DNA from: Polynucleobacter sp. MWH-Aus1W21 | GTDB lineage: Bacteria; Pseudomonadota; Gammaproteobacteria; Burkholderiales; Burkholderiaceae | DNA: 64,000 bases | Direction: 5' to 3' | Assembly (NCBI RefSeq): GCF_018687275.1 | Contig: NZ_CP061287.1 | Coordinates: forward strand, 806,001-870,000 | Part shown: positions 1-8,052 of the stretch, in pieces | Layout of the letters: every line of letters starts with the position of its first letter | How positions within the stretch are numbered: position 1 is the first letter of the stretch | Notes under the pieces: generated by a model | The model's database searches: none | Told to the model about the DNA's origin: nothing | What the model saw: only the letters and a program-made list of their open reading frames with translations | Position numbers and translations under genes: made by a program

Positions 1-1
1 C

Positions 2-592
2 AATAAACGCTTTAGTGGCCTTGGCTACCCAGCATTGCGTGGTGCCAACCAGATTCTGAATGCCTCAGCAGTGATAGCTGCCCTGATGGCTCTACACCAG
101 CGCCTACCAGTTAGCGCCCAAGATATTCGCAATGGCTTTGCCTTGGTTGAGTTGCCGGGGCGCTTTCAGGTTCTGCCTGGGCAGCCTACGGTCGTTTTGG
201 ATGTGGCACACAACCCCCATGCCGCGGCTACTTTGGCTCAAGGCCTGGATAAGATGGGTTATCACCCCTATACCTATGCCATTTTTGGGGCAATGGCCGA
301 CAAAGATATCGAAGGCGTCATCAAACCCCTTTTGAATATCGTGGATTTCTGGTTTTGCACGGATTTGCCGACTGCTAGGGCAGCTTCAGGTCAGTTCCTA
401 GCTCAGAAGCTTGAAAGCATGGGTGTAAAGCCTAAAAATGGGTCAGATGGTGGCATCGAAATCTTTGAAAATCCCGCTTTAGCGTATCAAAAAGCGCTAT
501 CTCAGGCTGGTGAGGGTGATAGAATTGTCATCTTCGGATCCTTCTATACCGTTGCAGGCGTAATGACTTACCGAAACAACCAGGCCCACTGA
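2..592 (+). CDS. folC: Folylpolyglutamate/dihydrofolate synthase, C-terminal part (cut by window edge)
   Basis: ATP-dependent ligase that makes dihydrofolate and adds glutamate tails to folates in the cytoplasm. The frame is open from base 2, so the start lies upstream; the TTG at 35 is internal. About 196 residues are visible, roughly the C-terminal domain of a protein usually about 430 long. The Mur-ligase-type C-domain motif DVAHNPHAAA is clear. It is followed after 3 bases by the SPOR-domain gene, an order usual in Burkholderiales (folC, SPOR, cvpA, purF). Identification is firm for the visible part; the ATP-binding domain cannot be seen. Confidence 0.9.
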   Translation, partial: NKRFSGLGYPALRGANQILNASAVIAALMALHQRLPVSAQDIRNGFALVELPGRFQVLPGQPTVVLDVAHNPHAAATLAQGLDKMGYHPYTYAIFGAMADKDIEGVIKPLLNIVDFWFCTDLPTARAASGQFLAQKLESMGVKPKNGSDGGIEIFENPALAYQKALSQAGEGDRIVIFGSFYTVAGVMTYRNNQAH

Positions 593-595
593 TCC

Positions 596-1423
596 ATGAT
601 TCGTTTACCAAGCTTTTTTAAGCGAAAAACCCAGTCAGATGACCTTGAATTTAATTCAAGGGGTGGTCGCACCGCCAAAAGAGCGGCGCCACGTAGTTTT
701 CAGCGTGCAGCAGAAGCTGAAGAGTTGGCCCTGACAGAAGATCCTGAACAACAAAGAGCGCGTCATCGTCTGATAGGCGCAGCTGTATTGGTCTTAATTG
801 CTGTAGTTGGACTCCCTCGCATTTTGGATAGCAAGCCCAAGTTAGCTCCAAACGATATCGCTGTAAATATCGTGACTAGCTTACCTATTCCTGGTACTGA
901 AACCAAGCCTGAAGAAAAGCCAAAAGCAGAAGTGCCTGTTGAGAATGCTAAAGAAGTATCTAAAGTTGCTGTAGCACCTGTGCCAGCAGCGGAAGTAAAA
1001 ACTGAATCCAAGGCTGAAACTAAGCAAGAGACGAAAGCTGACGCTAAGCCAGCAGCGCCTGCAGTAAATAAATCTGGCGCACTGGGCCTGGCATCCGGTG
1101 AAGAGGTGGTTGCCTCCAGCTCTACCAAAGCAGACAAACCTAAAGTGGAAGACGCAACTAAACCTGCCGCAACAAACGGTTCAGGTAAGTACGTTATTCA
1201 GATTGGTGCTTTTGCATCTGAGGCCAATGTAAAAGCCTTATCCGCAAGACTCAAAAATCAAAATATTCCTAGTTATACCTTGAGTAAGGCAGGCACTGAT
1301 GGTGGCAAGATTTTCCTTGTGCGTGCAGGTCCCTTTACCGATAAAGATGTTGCAGAAGCAGCTGAAAAGAAAATTAAGGCGATGGGTCTTACACCAAGAC
1401 TTGTCGATTCCGGTAAACAGTAA
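596..1423 (+). CDS. SPOR-domain cell-division/envelope protein (DedD-like)
   Basis: 275-residue inner-membrane protein with a basic cytoplasmic N-terminus, one membrane segment at about residues 60-80 (LIGAAVLVLIAVVGLPRIL), a long Lys/Glu/Ala/Pro-rich periplasmic linker (about 95-195) and a C-terminal SPOR domain (about 197-272, YVIQIGAFASEANVKAL). SPOR domains bind septal peptidoglycan lacking stem peptides, so a role at the division site is likely. It sits in the folC-cvpA-purF cluster; its stop overlaps the cvpA start by one base (TAATG at 1421-1425), suggesting translational coupling. DedD is the best guess from position, but linker-rich SPOR proteins are hard to tell apart. Confidence 0.85.
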   Translation: MIRLPSFFKRKTQSDDLEFNSRGGRTAKRAAPRSFQRAAEAEELALTEDPEQQRARHRLIGAAVLVLIAVVGLPRILDSKPKLAPNDIAVNIVTSLPIPGTETKPEEKPKAEVPVENAKEVSKVAVAPVPAAEVKTESKAETKQETKADAKPAAPAVNKSGALGLASGEEVVASSSTKADKPKVEDATKPAATNGSGKYVIQIGAFASEANVKALSARLKNQNIPSYTLSKAGTDGGKIFLVRAGPFTDKDVAEAAEKKIKAMGLTPRLVDSGKQ

Positions 1424-1989
1424 TGGAATATTTATCCACCCTCAAGTTAACATCGGTGGATTACTTCACCCTAGTTGTGCTCCTGGTATCCGCATTAGTC
1501 GGCATTTCCCGCGGTTTGTTTAAAGAGGTTCTTGCTTTAGCATCATGGTTTGCTGCTGCTTGGGTCGCTTATCACTACAGTAATTACCTCTCAACAGAGT
1601 GGCTATCTACTTTTCATCTGGATGAGCTTCTTAGTTTAGGTGTGAGTTTTATTATTTTGTTTGTACTAACGCTCATCATTTTTGGTTTATTTGGCGGGGT
1701 AGTGCAAAAAATTATCTTGTCAGTAGGTCTTAGTTTGACTGACCGTTTCTTGGGTTTGATTTTTGGTGTGATGCGTGGCGGCTTGATTGTCGTCGTGCTT
1801 GCTACCTTGGCTGCTCTCACTCCTATTCCGCAAAGTATGGCCTGGAAGAACGCCATTACCAGACCAGCAATTGATATGGCAACCGGTTTAATTAAAGGTT
1901 GGCTTCCCGCTGACTGGGCAAAGCAATTGGGTGATGCTATGCCTAAAGTTACCCCTACCATTACTCCTAAATTAACAATAGGAATCTAG
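1423..1989 (+). CDS. cvpA: CvpA family inner-membrane protein
   Basis: 188-residue membrane protein with four predicted hydrophobic segments (about 10-30, 35-52, 68-92, 105-128). The N-terminal pattern LTSVDYFTLVVLLVSALVGISRG and the GRFLG-like DRFLGLIFGVMRG stretch are typical of the CvpA family. CvpA is needed for colicin V export and is linked to envelope stress tolerance in Enterobacteria; its molecular activity is not settled. It lies just before purF with 4 bases between, the conserved cvpA-purF arrangement. Family assignment is secure, function is not. Confidence 0.92.
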   Translation: MEYLSTLKLTSVDYFTLVVLLVSALVGISRGLFKEVLALASWFAAAWVAYHYSNYLSTEWLSTFHLDELLSLGVSFIILFVLTLIIFGLFGGVVQKIILSVGLSLTDRFLGLIFGVMRGGLIVVVLATLAALTPIPQSMAWKNAITRPAIDMATGLIKGWLPADWAKQLGDAMPKVTPTITPKLTIGI

Positions 1990-1993
1990 AGAT

Positions 1994-3532
1994 ATGTGCG
2001 GCGTCGTCGGAACTGTTTCCCACTCACCAGTAAATCAACTTCTCTATGATGCCTTGTTGCTTTTGCAGCATCGTGGTCAGGATGCCGCAGGTATTGCAAC
2101 GATGAATGGTAATTCGTTCACGATGCATAAAGCCAACGGCTTAGTACGAGATGTTTTCAGAACACGCAATATGCGCAGCCTAGTGGGCAATGCGGGTATT
2201 GGTCAGGTGCGTTACCCAACCGCTGGCTCAGCAAGCAGCGAAGAAGAGGCGCAACCTTTTTACGTAAGCGCACCATACGGCATCATCTTGGCGCATAACG
2301 GCAATCTAACAAATGCTCCAAGTCTGCGTGTTGAGATGGCTTATCGTGATCGCCGTCACATCAATACGAGTTCTGATACTGAAGTATTGCTGAACGTATT
2401 AGCTGACGAACTACAAAAAGAAACCAATAGTGCAGCCCTCGATGAGGGCGCGATGTTTAATGCAGTTACTGGTGTAACCAGTCGCGTTAAAGGTTCATAT
2501 GCAGTCGTATCTTTAATTGCTGGCTATGGTCTATTAGCCTTCCGCGATCAGTACGGTATTCGTCCTCTTTGTATCGGACGTATTGATACGCCTCAAGGCC
2601 CTGAGTGGATGATTGCATCCGAGTCTGTTGCTCTCGAAGGTTTGGGCTTCACATTTGTGCGTGACGTCAATCCAGGCGAAGCAATCTATATCGATTTAGA
2701 TGGCAATTTCTATTCACGTCAGTGCGTACCTAATGCAGTGCTTACTCCTTGCATCTTTGAGTATGTTTACATGGCTCGTCCAGATTCAACCATTGATGGC
2801 GTCACTGTCTATAACGTACGTATGCGTATGGGCGATTACTTGGCCGAGAAGATTCGCAAAGAAACCAATGTTGACGAGATCGATGTGGTGATGCCAATTC
2901 CGGACTCAAGCCGTCCAGCAGCAATGCAGGTCGCAAAGAACTTGGGTGTGGATTATCGCGAAGGCTTCTTTAAGAACCGTTACATCGGTCGCACCTTCAT
3001 CATGCCGGGGCAGGCTGTTCGTAAGAAGTCAGTTCGTCAAAAACTCAATGCGATGCGTATCGAGTTTAAAGATAAGACTGTCTTAATCGTGGACGACTCT
3101 ATCGTGCGCGGTACTACTTCTTTCGAGATCGTACAGATGGCGCGTGAATCTGGCGCTAAGAAAGTGATCTTTGCATCTGCTGCACCACCAGTACGCTTCC
3201 CGAATGTCTATGGCATTGATATGCCTACACGTAGTGAATTGGTAGCTTATGGCCGTACCGATGAAGAAATCAACAAGATGATCGGTGCAGATCAGTTGAT
3301 CTATCAGAGCGTAGAAGACATGAAGCAGGCAGTCAGAGATATCAACCCGAATATTCAGAACTTCGAAGCCTCATGCTTTGATGGTTTCTATGTCACGGGC
3401 GACATTACCGAGTCCTATTTGGATGCTTTAGAAGCAGCCAGAAATACCTCCGCCGCAAAAGCGGATCGTCAGAAGGATTCAAGCGACTTTGCCCGCTCCC
3501 AGCTCCATCTTCATTTGGCTACCGAAGACTAA
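1994..3532 (+). CDS. purF: Amidophosphoribosyltransferase
   Basis: First committed step of purine synthesis: PRPP and glutamine give phosphoribosylamine. 512 residues, normal length. The N-terminus MCGVVGTVSH supplies the catalytic Cys2 of the class-II glutamine amidotransferase domain (1-235). The C-terminal phosphoribosyltransferase domain carries the PRPP loop VLIVDDSIVRGTT (about 364-376). Start ATG 1994 must be right because Cys2 has to become N-terminal. Last gene of the folC-cvpA-purF run; a weak hairpin follows at 3548. Confidence 0.98.
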   Translation: MCGVVGTVSHSPVNQLLYDALLLLQHRGQDAAGIATMNGNSFTMHKANGLVRDVFRTRNMRSLVGNAGIGQVRYPTAGSASSEEEAQPFYVSAPYGIILAHNGNLTNAPSLRVEMAYRDRRHINTSSDTEVLLNVLADELQKETNSAALDEGAMFNAVTGVTSRVKGSYAVVSLIAGYGLLAFRDQYGIRPLCIGRIDTPQGPEWMIASESVALEGLGFTFVRDVNPGEAIYIDLDGNFYSRQCVPNAVLTPCIFEYVYMARPDSTIDGVTVYNVRMRMGDYLAEKIRKETNVDEIDVVMPIPDSSRPAAMQVAKNLGVDYREGFFKNRYIGRTFIMPGQAVRKKSVRQKLNAMRIEFKDKTVLIVDDSIVRGTTSFEIVQMARESGAKKVIFASAAPPVRFPNVYGIDMPTRSELVAYGRTDEEINKMIGADQLIYQSVEDMKQAVRDINPNIQNFEASCFDGFYVTGDITESYLDALEAARNTSAAKADRQKDSSDFARSQLHLHLATED

Positions 3533-3547
3533 AAAGCGACAGGATAT

Positions 3548-3568
3548 TGCCTCACATGAGGCATTTCC
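3548..3568 (+). terminator. Possible weak terminator after purF
   Basis: Perfect 7-bp inverted repeat TGCCTCA/TGAGGCA with a 2-base gap, followed by TTTCCTC. The U tract is poor, so it may only attenuate transcription between purF and metZ. Confidence 0.4.
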
Positions 3569-3592
3569 TCAATTCGGTGTCAAAATAGCATC

Positions 3593-4801
3593 ATGAAGAG
3601 CAAAACCACACGCAAAAAACCGGATTTTTCTAAGTTGGCCCTAGAGACTCTAGCTGTCCGCGCTGGCACACGTCGTACTGCTGAGTATCAAGAACACTCC
3701 GAGGCAATGTTCCTCACTTCAAGCTTTTGCTTTGATAGCGCTGAATTAGCAGCAGATGGTTTTGCTCACGCTGATCAAGGATTTATCTATTCCCGCTTTA
3801 CCAATCCTACTGTGAGTATGTTTCAAGATCGCTTGGCCGCTCTAGAAGGTGGCGAGGCTTGTATTGCTACATCATCTGGAATGGCTGCCATCATGACAAT
3901 GGCGATGGCGCACTTACAGGCGGGTGACCATGTTGTATGTTCACGCTCAGTGTTTGGTGCAACGATTCAGTTGTTCACCAATATCATGGGCCGCTTTGGC
4001 ATTACAACAACCTATGTTGATTTGGCTGATACCAAGTCATGGCAAGCTGCTGTCCAACCGAATACCAAACTCTTTTATCTAGAGACGCCTTCTAATCCGC
4101 TGACTGAGATTGCTGATATCAAAGCCATTTCAAAGATTGCCAAGAAAGCAAAAGCACTATTTGCTGTAGATAACTGCTTCTGTACGCCAGCCTTGCAAAA
4201 ACCATTAGCACTTGGTGCGGATGTCGTGATTCATTCGGCTACTAAGTACTTGGATGGTCAAGGTAGGGTAGTTGGTGGTGCCATCGTGGGTAGCAAAGAC
4301 TTCATCATGGGAAAAGTATTTCCTTATGTGCGTACCGCAGGTCCAACACTGTCTGCATTTAATGCTTGGGTATTCCTAAAGGGCCTAGAGACTTTAGAGC
4401 TTCGTATGAAGCAACAAAGCCAGAATGCGCTCGCCTTAGCTCAATGGCTAGAGAAGCAGCCTGGTGTAGAACGTGTTTACCATCCAGGACTCAAATCTCA
4501 TCCGCAGCACGCTTTGGCAAAGCGCCAGCAAAAAGAGGGAGGAGCGATTCTGTCATTCACTCTAAAGGGCGGCAAGAAGGCGGCCTTCAAGCTCATTAAT
4601 CAAACTAAGCTTTGCTCGATTACTGCAAACTTGGGAGATACACGAACAACTATTACCCATCCAGCAACTACGACGCACTGCCGTGTGCCACCTGAAGCCA
4701 GAAAAGCTGCTGGCATTACAGATGGCTTGGTGCGTATTGCAGTTGGCCTAGAAAATATCAATGATTTAAAGAGTGACCTCGTTGGCGGACTCAAAAAATA
4801 A
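3593..4801 (+). CDS. metZ: O-succinylhomoserine sulfhydrylase
   Basis: PLP enzyme of the Cys/Met-metabolism family; makes homocysteine from O-succinylhomoserine and sulfide. 402 residues. The motif IHSATKYLDGQGRVVGG (about 214-230) contains the Schiff-base lysine, and the SGMAAI loop near residue 97 fits PLP binding. The purF-metZ order is typical for Burkholderiales and Pseudomonas-type genomes and favours metZ over metB or metY. By using free sulfide it links methionine synthesis to sulfide supply. Confidence 0.93.
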   Translation: MKSKTTRKKPDFSKLALETLAVRAGTRRTAEYQEHSEAMFLTSSFCFDSAELAADGFAHADQGFIYSRFTNPTVSMFQDRLAALEGGEACIATSSGMAAIMTMAMAHLQAGDHVVCSRSVFGATIQLFTNIMGRFGITTTYVDLADTKSWQAAVQPNTKLFYLETPSNPLTEIADIKAISKIAKKAKALFAVDNCFCTPALQKPLALGADVVIHSATKYLDGQGRVVGGAIVGSKDFIMGKVFPYVRTAGPTLSAFNAWVFLKGLETLELRMKQQSQNALALAQWLEKQPGVERVYHPGLKSHPQHALAKRQQKEGGAILSFTLKGGKKAAFKLINQTKLCSITANLGDTRTTITHPATTTHCRVPPEARKAAGITDGLVRIAVGLENINDLKSDLVGGLKK

Positions 4802-4823
4802 CCAGGTGCATCTGGATAGACCT

Positions 4824-5441
4824 ATGGGGTTCTCAGACGCTACACAGTTCTGGAACGAACGCTTTAATAAAGAAGAGTTCATTTTCGGTAAAGAGCCAAA
4901 TGAGTACCTGGTTGAGAAAGCAAAGCAATACCTAAAGCCCAAAGACAAGGTTTTATGTATTGCTGACGGCGAAGGGCGCAATGGCGTATGGCTTGCTAAG
5001 CAAGGCATGCAAGTAGTTGGATTTGATGCATCTGATATCGCGCTAGCCAAAGCAAAGCAGTTTGCGAAAGATAATCAAGTTGAGGTCGAATACTCATTCT
5101 CGGACACTGATAGCTATGCATGGCCTGAAAATACTTATAATGCCGTGATTGGCATCTTCATACAGTTCGCTGATCCAGCTATGCGCGCCAGAATATTCCA
5201 GCAAGCGTATAAGGCGACTAAGCCGGGCGGACTCTTCATTTTGCAGGGATACACCCCAAAGCAGCTCGAATACAAAACTGGTGGTCCAAGCCTAATAGAG
5301 CATCTGTACACAGAAGAGTTGATTAGAGATTTATCTAAAGAGTTTCAGATCCTGGAACTCGTTAGCTACGAGAAAGAGCTCTCGGAGGGTCCAAGACATA
5401 CTGGTATGTCGGCTATTCTAGGTTTGGTTGCGCGCAAATAA
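4824..5441 (+). CDS. Class I SAM-dependent methyltransferase
   Basis: About 205 residues with a Rossmann-type motif I (VLCIADGEGRNGVWLA), motif II (VVGFDAS) and the order expected of class I methyltransferases; the N-terminus MGFSDATQFWNERF resembles TehB-like/thiopurine-type small methyltransferases. I chose ATG 4824 over GTG 4773 because the upstream 17 codons lie over the end of metZ and have no family character; the frame can be open from 4773. Substrate unknown. It ends 25 bases before the FNR-type gene. Confidence 0.8.
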   Translation: MGFSDATQFWNERFNKEEFIFGKEPNEYLVEKAKQYLKPKDKVLCIADGEGRNGVWLAKQGMQVVGFDASDIALAKAKQFAKDNQVEVEYSFSDTDSYAWPENTYNAVIGIFIQFADPAMRARIFQQAYKATKPGGLFILQGYTPKQLEYKTGGPSLIEHLYTEELIRDLSKEFQILELVSYEKELSEGPRHTGMSAILGLVARK

Positions 5442-5466
5442 ATCAATATACTGATACTCTAGTGTT

Positions 5467-6183
5467 GTGAAGATAATAGAAATTAAAAATGCATGGCAGG
5501 GTAATAGCGACTGCAACGCATGCTCCATTCGAAGTTCGGCGCTCTTCGCTGAATTGAATGAGGAGGATTTTTCTAAGATTCATTCGCCCATTGATGATAT
5601 GAGGTTTGAGGCTAATGCCAGTCTTTATACTCAAGGCGATGAAGCGGAATATCTGTATACCCTGCGTGAAGGGTACATCAAGCTGTTACATATCAATTCT
5701 GACGGCTCAAATAGAATAGTACGCTTGGTAATGCCTGGTGATTTATTTGGTATGGAGGCTTTGCTCGGTCAGACTTACTCCCATTCAGCTGCTGCTTTAT
5801 CTAATGTGCATCTCTGCCGTATTCCTAAAGCAATTATCTCCAGCTTGGGGGAAGAGTCGCCACGCTTGCATAGGCAAATCGTCAAGAAATGGGGTGAGGC
5901 TTTAGCTCAATCAGAGTCCTGGTTCTCTGAAATCAATACTGGCAGAATTGAAATTCGCTTAGCTAGATTTTTCTTACGTATAGCCAAAGTTTCTGGCGAT
6001 ATGGCAGTTGCACCACTCTTTAAAAGAGAGGATATGGGCTTAATGATGGACGTCAAGTTTGAAACTATCAGTAGAGCCCTTGCTTCTATGGCGGAACAGG
6101 GCTTAATTTCCAATATCGGAAAGTTAAGTATTCAAATTCCGAGTATAAAAAAGCTTGAAAGCTTTTCTCAAGCTGGCGCTTAA
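5467..6183 (+). CDS. Crp/Fnr family transcriptional regulator, FNR-type DNA recognition, incomplete cluster ligands
   Basis: 238 residues: cyclic-nucleotide-binding-like beta-barrel (about 28-135), dimer helix (135-160) and winged HTH (160-225). The recognition helix contains E199, S202 and R203 (VKFETISRAL), the arrangement FNR uses to read TTGAT-N4-ATCAA. Cysteines C16 and C19 (CNACSI) and C117 (HLCRIP) match three of the four FNR [4Fe-4S] ligands; the third N-terminal cysteine is absent. GTG start. Placed just before HiPIP and the sulfur island, so it may adjust that island to oxygen or redox state; this is inference. A bidirectional terminator follows. Confidence 0.88.
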   Translation: MKIIEIKNAWQGNSDCNACSIRSSALFAELNEEDFSKIHSPIDDMRFEANASLYTQGDEAEYLYTLREGYIKLLHINSDGSNRIVRLVMPGDLFGMEALLGQTYSHSAAALSNVHLCRIPKAIISSLGEESPRLHRQIVKKWGEALAQSESWFSEINTGRIEIRLARFFLRIAKVSGDMAVAPLFKREDMGLMMDVKFETISRALASMAEQGLISNIGKLSIQIPSIKKLESFSQAGA

Positions 6184-6187
6184 AAAT

Positions 6188-6215
6188 AAAAAAGACTGCC
6201 TTGGCAGTCTTTTTT
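6188..6215. terminator. Bidirectional rho-independent terminator
   Basis: Perfect stem AAAAAGACTGCC/GGCAGTCTTTTT with a 2-base loop and A/T tracts on both flanks. It separates the FNR-type gene (+) from the convergent HiPIP gene (-) and can serve both. Confidence 0.9.
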
Positions 6216-6253
6216 AGTTATCGAAATGATTCGACTAAAACTAAATTGCTAAC

Positions 6254-6562
6254 TTAAGCTTTCTTGGCGTAAGCAGAGCACCAACCTTTACCTGCAACCT
6301 TCTTTGTTCCAAATAATGAACAGCCACCAGTTGCATCGCCTGCTTTGCCTTGGAACAATGCACAGTTATCGCACTCTTGGCCGGCAGCGTATTTTGCATA
6401 CTTTGCTTTATCAACGGTTGTTGCGTTAGCCTTGTAACCCAATGCAGCAGCTTGTGGATCAGTTTCTGCAACCATAGCTTGAGCTTGAACTTTACCGTTC
6501 AATGCAAGGGTGCAGGCACCAGCAGCAGACAAAATCATAAATTGGCGACGACTATTTTTCAT
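6254..6562 (-). CDS. High-potential iron-sulfur protein (HiPIP)
   Basis: 102-residue periplasmic electron carrier. Tat-like signal with SRRQFM (residues 4-9) and hydrophobic stretch to about residue 28. The four cluster cysteines C64, C67, C81 and C95 have the HiPIP spacing C-x2-C-x13-C-x13-C, with the usual aromatic residues near the last cysteine (GWCSAY). HiPIPs shuttle electrons between periplasmic oxidoreductases and terminal oxidases or reaction centres. Divergent from the rhodanese gene at 6754 and adjacent to Sox functions, so it may accept electrons from sulfur oxidation; that link is inferred. Confidence 0.93.
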   Translation of the reverse strand: MKNSRRQFMILSAAGACTLALNGKVQAQAMVAETDPQAAALGYKANATTVDKAKYAKYAAGQECDNCALFQGKAGDATGGCSLFGTKKVAGKGWCSAYAKKA

Positions 6563-6693
6563 AAGAGTTCCAGTGTTTGGGTAAATAAAAAATCTAAATA
6601 ACTAGCTATACGGCATATTAAAGGGGATAGCTCCACCATCAATAGGGGTTTCTCAGTATTAAGTTTAGCCAGACTTGGGCTCACACTACGCAA

Positions 6694-6711
6694 ATATGCA
6701 TAAATGCGTAT
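6694..6711. promoter_or_regulatory. Palindromic operator-like site between HiPIP and rhodanese genes
   Basis: Imperfect inverted repeat ATATGCAT-AA-ATGCGTAT in the divergent intergenic region, 43 bases before the rhodanese ATG. The half-site TATGCRTA recurs in the long palindrome before soxR (13866-13893), although the centre spacing differs by 2 bases. It could bind one of the ArsR-family sensors encoded nearby. Confidence 0.45.
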
Positions 6712-6753
6712 AGAAGCATTTAAAACAGGTGTTTATCCAAATTAAGGGGTTTT

Positions 6754-7338
6754 ATGAAAAAGTTTCTTTCTCTTGGCCTGATGTTGTTTTCAGGTCTCGC
6801 CGCAGCGCAAACCAGTGCGCCAGCCAATCCAGAGTTGCTACAAATTATTGATAAGTCCACCAACTTCGTGGTTAAAACAGTCAAAGGTCCAGTTGAGATC
6901 ACACGCGTAATGACACCTTGTGCGAAAAATAAAGGTTGGCTACAGCCTTTAATTCCAATTAAGGGTGTTGTGCCGGTTGATGAAATTGATGTTCTTAACG
7001 CATTAAATGACAAGGATTCGCTAGTAGTTGATATGCGAGTGGTCGATGATCGCGTTAAAGGCACTATCCCAGGCTCTATCGGTATTCCTTACACTGAAGT
7101 GGCTATGCGCATGGATGAATTAGGTTGCAAAAAGCCAGCGACTGGCTCCACTAAATGGGACTGCTCTAAGGCGAAGAAGGTTTATGCCTTCTGTAACGGT
7201 CCTGTTTGCCCACAAAGCCCTATGGCGATGGCTGCTATGACGCGTGATGGTTTTCCTGCTACTAAGATTTATTACTACCGTGGCGGCATGCTTGATTGGG
7301 ATGCATTGGGTCTAACCACCATTAAGGGTGAGTTTTAA
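6754..7338 (+). CDS. Periplasmic rhodanese-domain protein
   Basis: 194 residues with a Sec signal peptide (MKKFLSLGLMLFSGLAAA) and a single rhodanese domain (about 72-190). The active-site loop is CNGPVC (C147-C152), so the presumed catalytic Cys147 has a second cysteine five residues on in place of the usual Arg/Thr. Further cysteines at 56, 125 and 137. Likely carries or transfers sulfane sulfur in the periplasm. Good RBS (AAGGGG) before ATG 6754. Stands alone between the divergent HiPIP and a strong terminator, so probably monocistronic. Confidence 0.85.
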   Translation: MKKFLSLGLMLFSGLAAAQTSAPANPELLQIIDKSTNFVVKTVKGPVEITRVMTPCAKNKGWLQPLIPIKGVVPVDEIDVLNALNDKDSLVVDMRVVDDRVKGTIPGSIGIPYTEVAMRMDELGCKKPATGSTKWDCSKAKKVYAFCNGPVCPQSPMAMAAMTRDGFPATKIYYYRGGMLDWDALGLTTIKGEF

Positions 7339-7363
7339 ACTAGGCTTTACTGATATTGATGCG

Positions 7364-7389
7364 AAAAGGGAGCTTAGGCTCCCTTTTTT
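7364..7389 (+). terminator. Rho-independent terminator after rhodanese gene
   Basis: Stem AAAAGGGAGC/GCTCCCTTTT with a 4-base loop and a run of T residues, 25 bases after the stop codon. Confidence 0.9.
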
Positions 7390-7410
7390 ATTTCCCTCAA
7401 GCTGAATTTC

Positions 7411-7424
7411 ATGATGTAGATCAA
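7411..7424. promoter_or_regulatory. FNR-box-like site upstream of the YeeE/YedE operon
   Basis: ATGAT-GTAG-ATCAA differs from the FNR consensus TTGAT-N4-ATCAA at one position. It is about 30 bases upstream of a -35-like TTGACT, a spacing compatible with an activator site. The regulator at 5467 has FNR-type recognition residues. Single near-consensus match, so tentative. Confidence 0.35.
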
Positions 7425-7452
7425 ATATTTCTCAGCATTTGGATTCAATATC

Positions 7453-7496
7453 TTGACTTTGTATTTAAATTATATAATATACAAATATATATATTA
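7453..7496 (+). promoter_or_regulatory. Putative promoter and AT-rich operator of the sulfur-handling operon
   Basis: TTGACT (7453-7458) is followed by TATAAT (7473-7478) or TAATAT (7475-7480; 16-base spacer). Overlapping the -10 is an AT-rich inverted repeat TAATATA-N8-TATATTA (7475-7496). BigR/SqrR-type repressors are known to bind AT-rich palindromes over the -10, and such a repressor is encoded within this operon at 10508. Autoregulation is likely but inferred. Confidence 0.5.
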
Positions 7497-7523
7497 TTAA
7501 ATAGTTAAATGAAATGAGAAAAT

Positions 7524-8051
7524 ATGGTTAACAAGTTAGAGCAGGTTGAGCCAGCGCCGTATATGAACCCTCTGTTAGCGGGAATCCTTCTCGGAATGGT
7601 TTTGTTAGCCACTTTTGTGATTACTGGTCATGGGCTGGGAGCTACAGGCTTTACGACACGCTTAACAGCCTGGGTTGGAATGTATGTTGCACCTGTGGCA
7701 ACCAATGCAAATGATTACTTGGGTGGAATGATTGATGAAGGTAAGCCACTAAACGCATGGATTACTTGGCAAGTCATTGGCGTAGCTCTTGGAGCGTTTA
7801 CTTCAGCATTTTTTGCGCACAGAATTCAATTCAAGATGGATGGAGCAAAGTTTTTAGGTGGATCTAAGCGTCCTTGGACAGCTCTTTTTGGTGGTGTGCT
7901 TGCAGGTTTTGGTGCAAGGATTGCGGCTGGCTGTACTAGTGGCCTCGGTTTATCCGGTGCGGCTGTTCTGAGTTTGGCCGGTTTTACCTTCCTCGGAACA
8001 TTTTTTGCCGTAGGTTTGTTGGTAAGCCGTTTCTTAAAAGAGGAGAAATAA
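7524..8051 (+). CDS. YeeE/YedE family transporter, N-terminal-type half
   Basis: 175-residue inner-membrane protein, about four to five hydrophobic segments. It contains FGARIAAGCTSGLGLSG (about 129-145), the cysteine signature of YeeE/YedE proteins (G-x-R-x-A-x-GCTSG). YeeE (TsuA) takes up thiosulfate by passing it along conserved cysteines; split pairs (PmpA/PmpB-like) occur in BigR-regulated operons. The other half follows after one base. It should bring sulfane sulfur or thiosulfate across the inner membrane. First gene of the 7524-11061 operon. Confidence 0.88.
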   Translation: MVNKLEQVEPAPYMNPLLAGILLGMVLLATFVITGHGLGATGFTTRLTAWVGMYVAPVATNANDYLGGMIDEGKPLNAWITWQVIGVALGAFTSAFFAHRIQFKMDGAKFLGGSKRPWTALFGGVLAGFGARIAAGCTSGLGLSGAAVLSLAGFTFLGTFFAVGLLVSRFLKEEK

Positions 8052-8052
8052 G

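Noticed and set aside
763..1137. Minus-strand frame opposite the SPOR-domain gene
   Set aside because: Overlaps the low-complexity linker of the real gene and shows no recognisable protein features.
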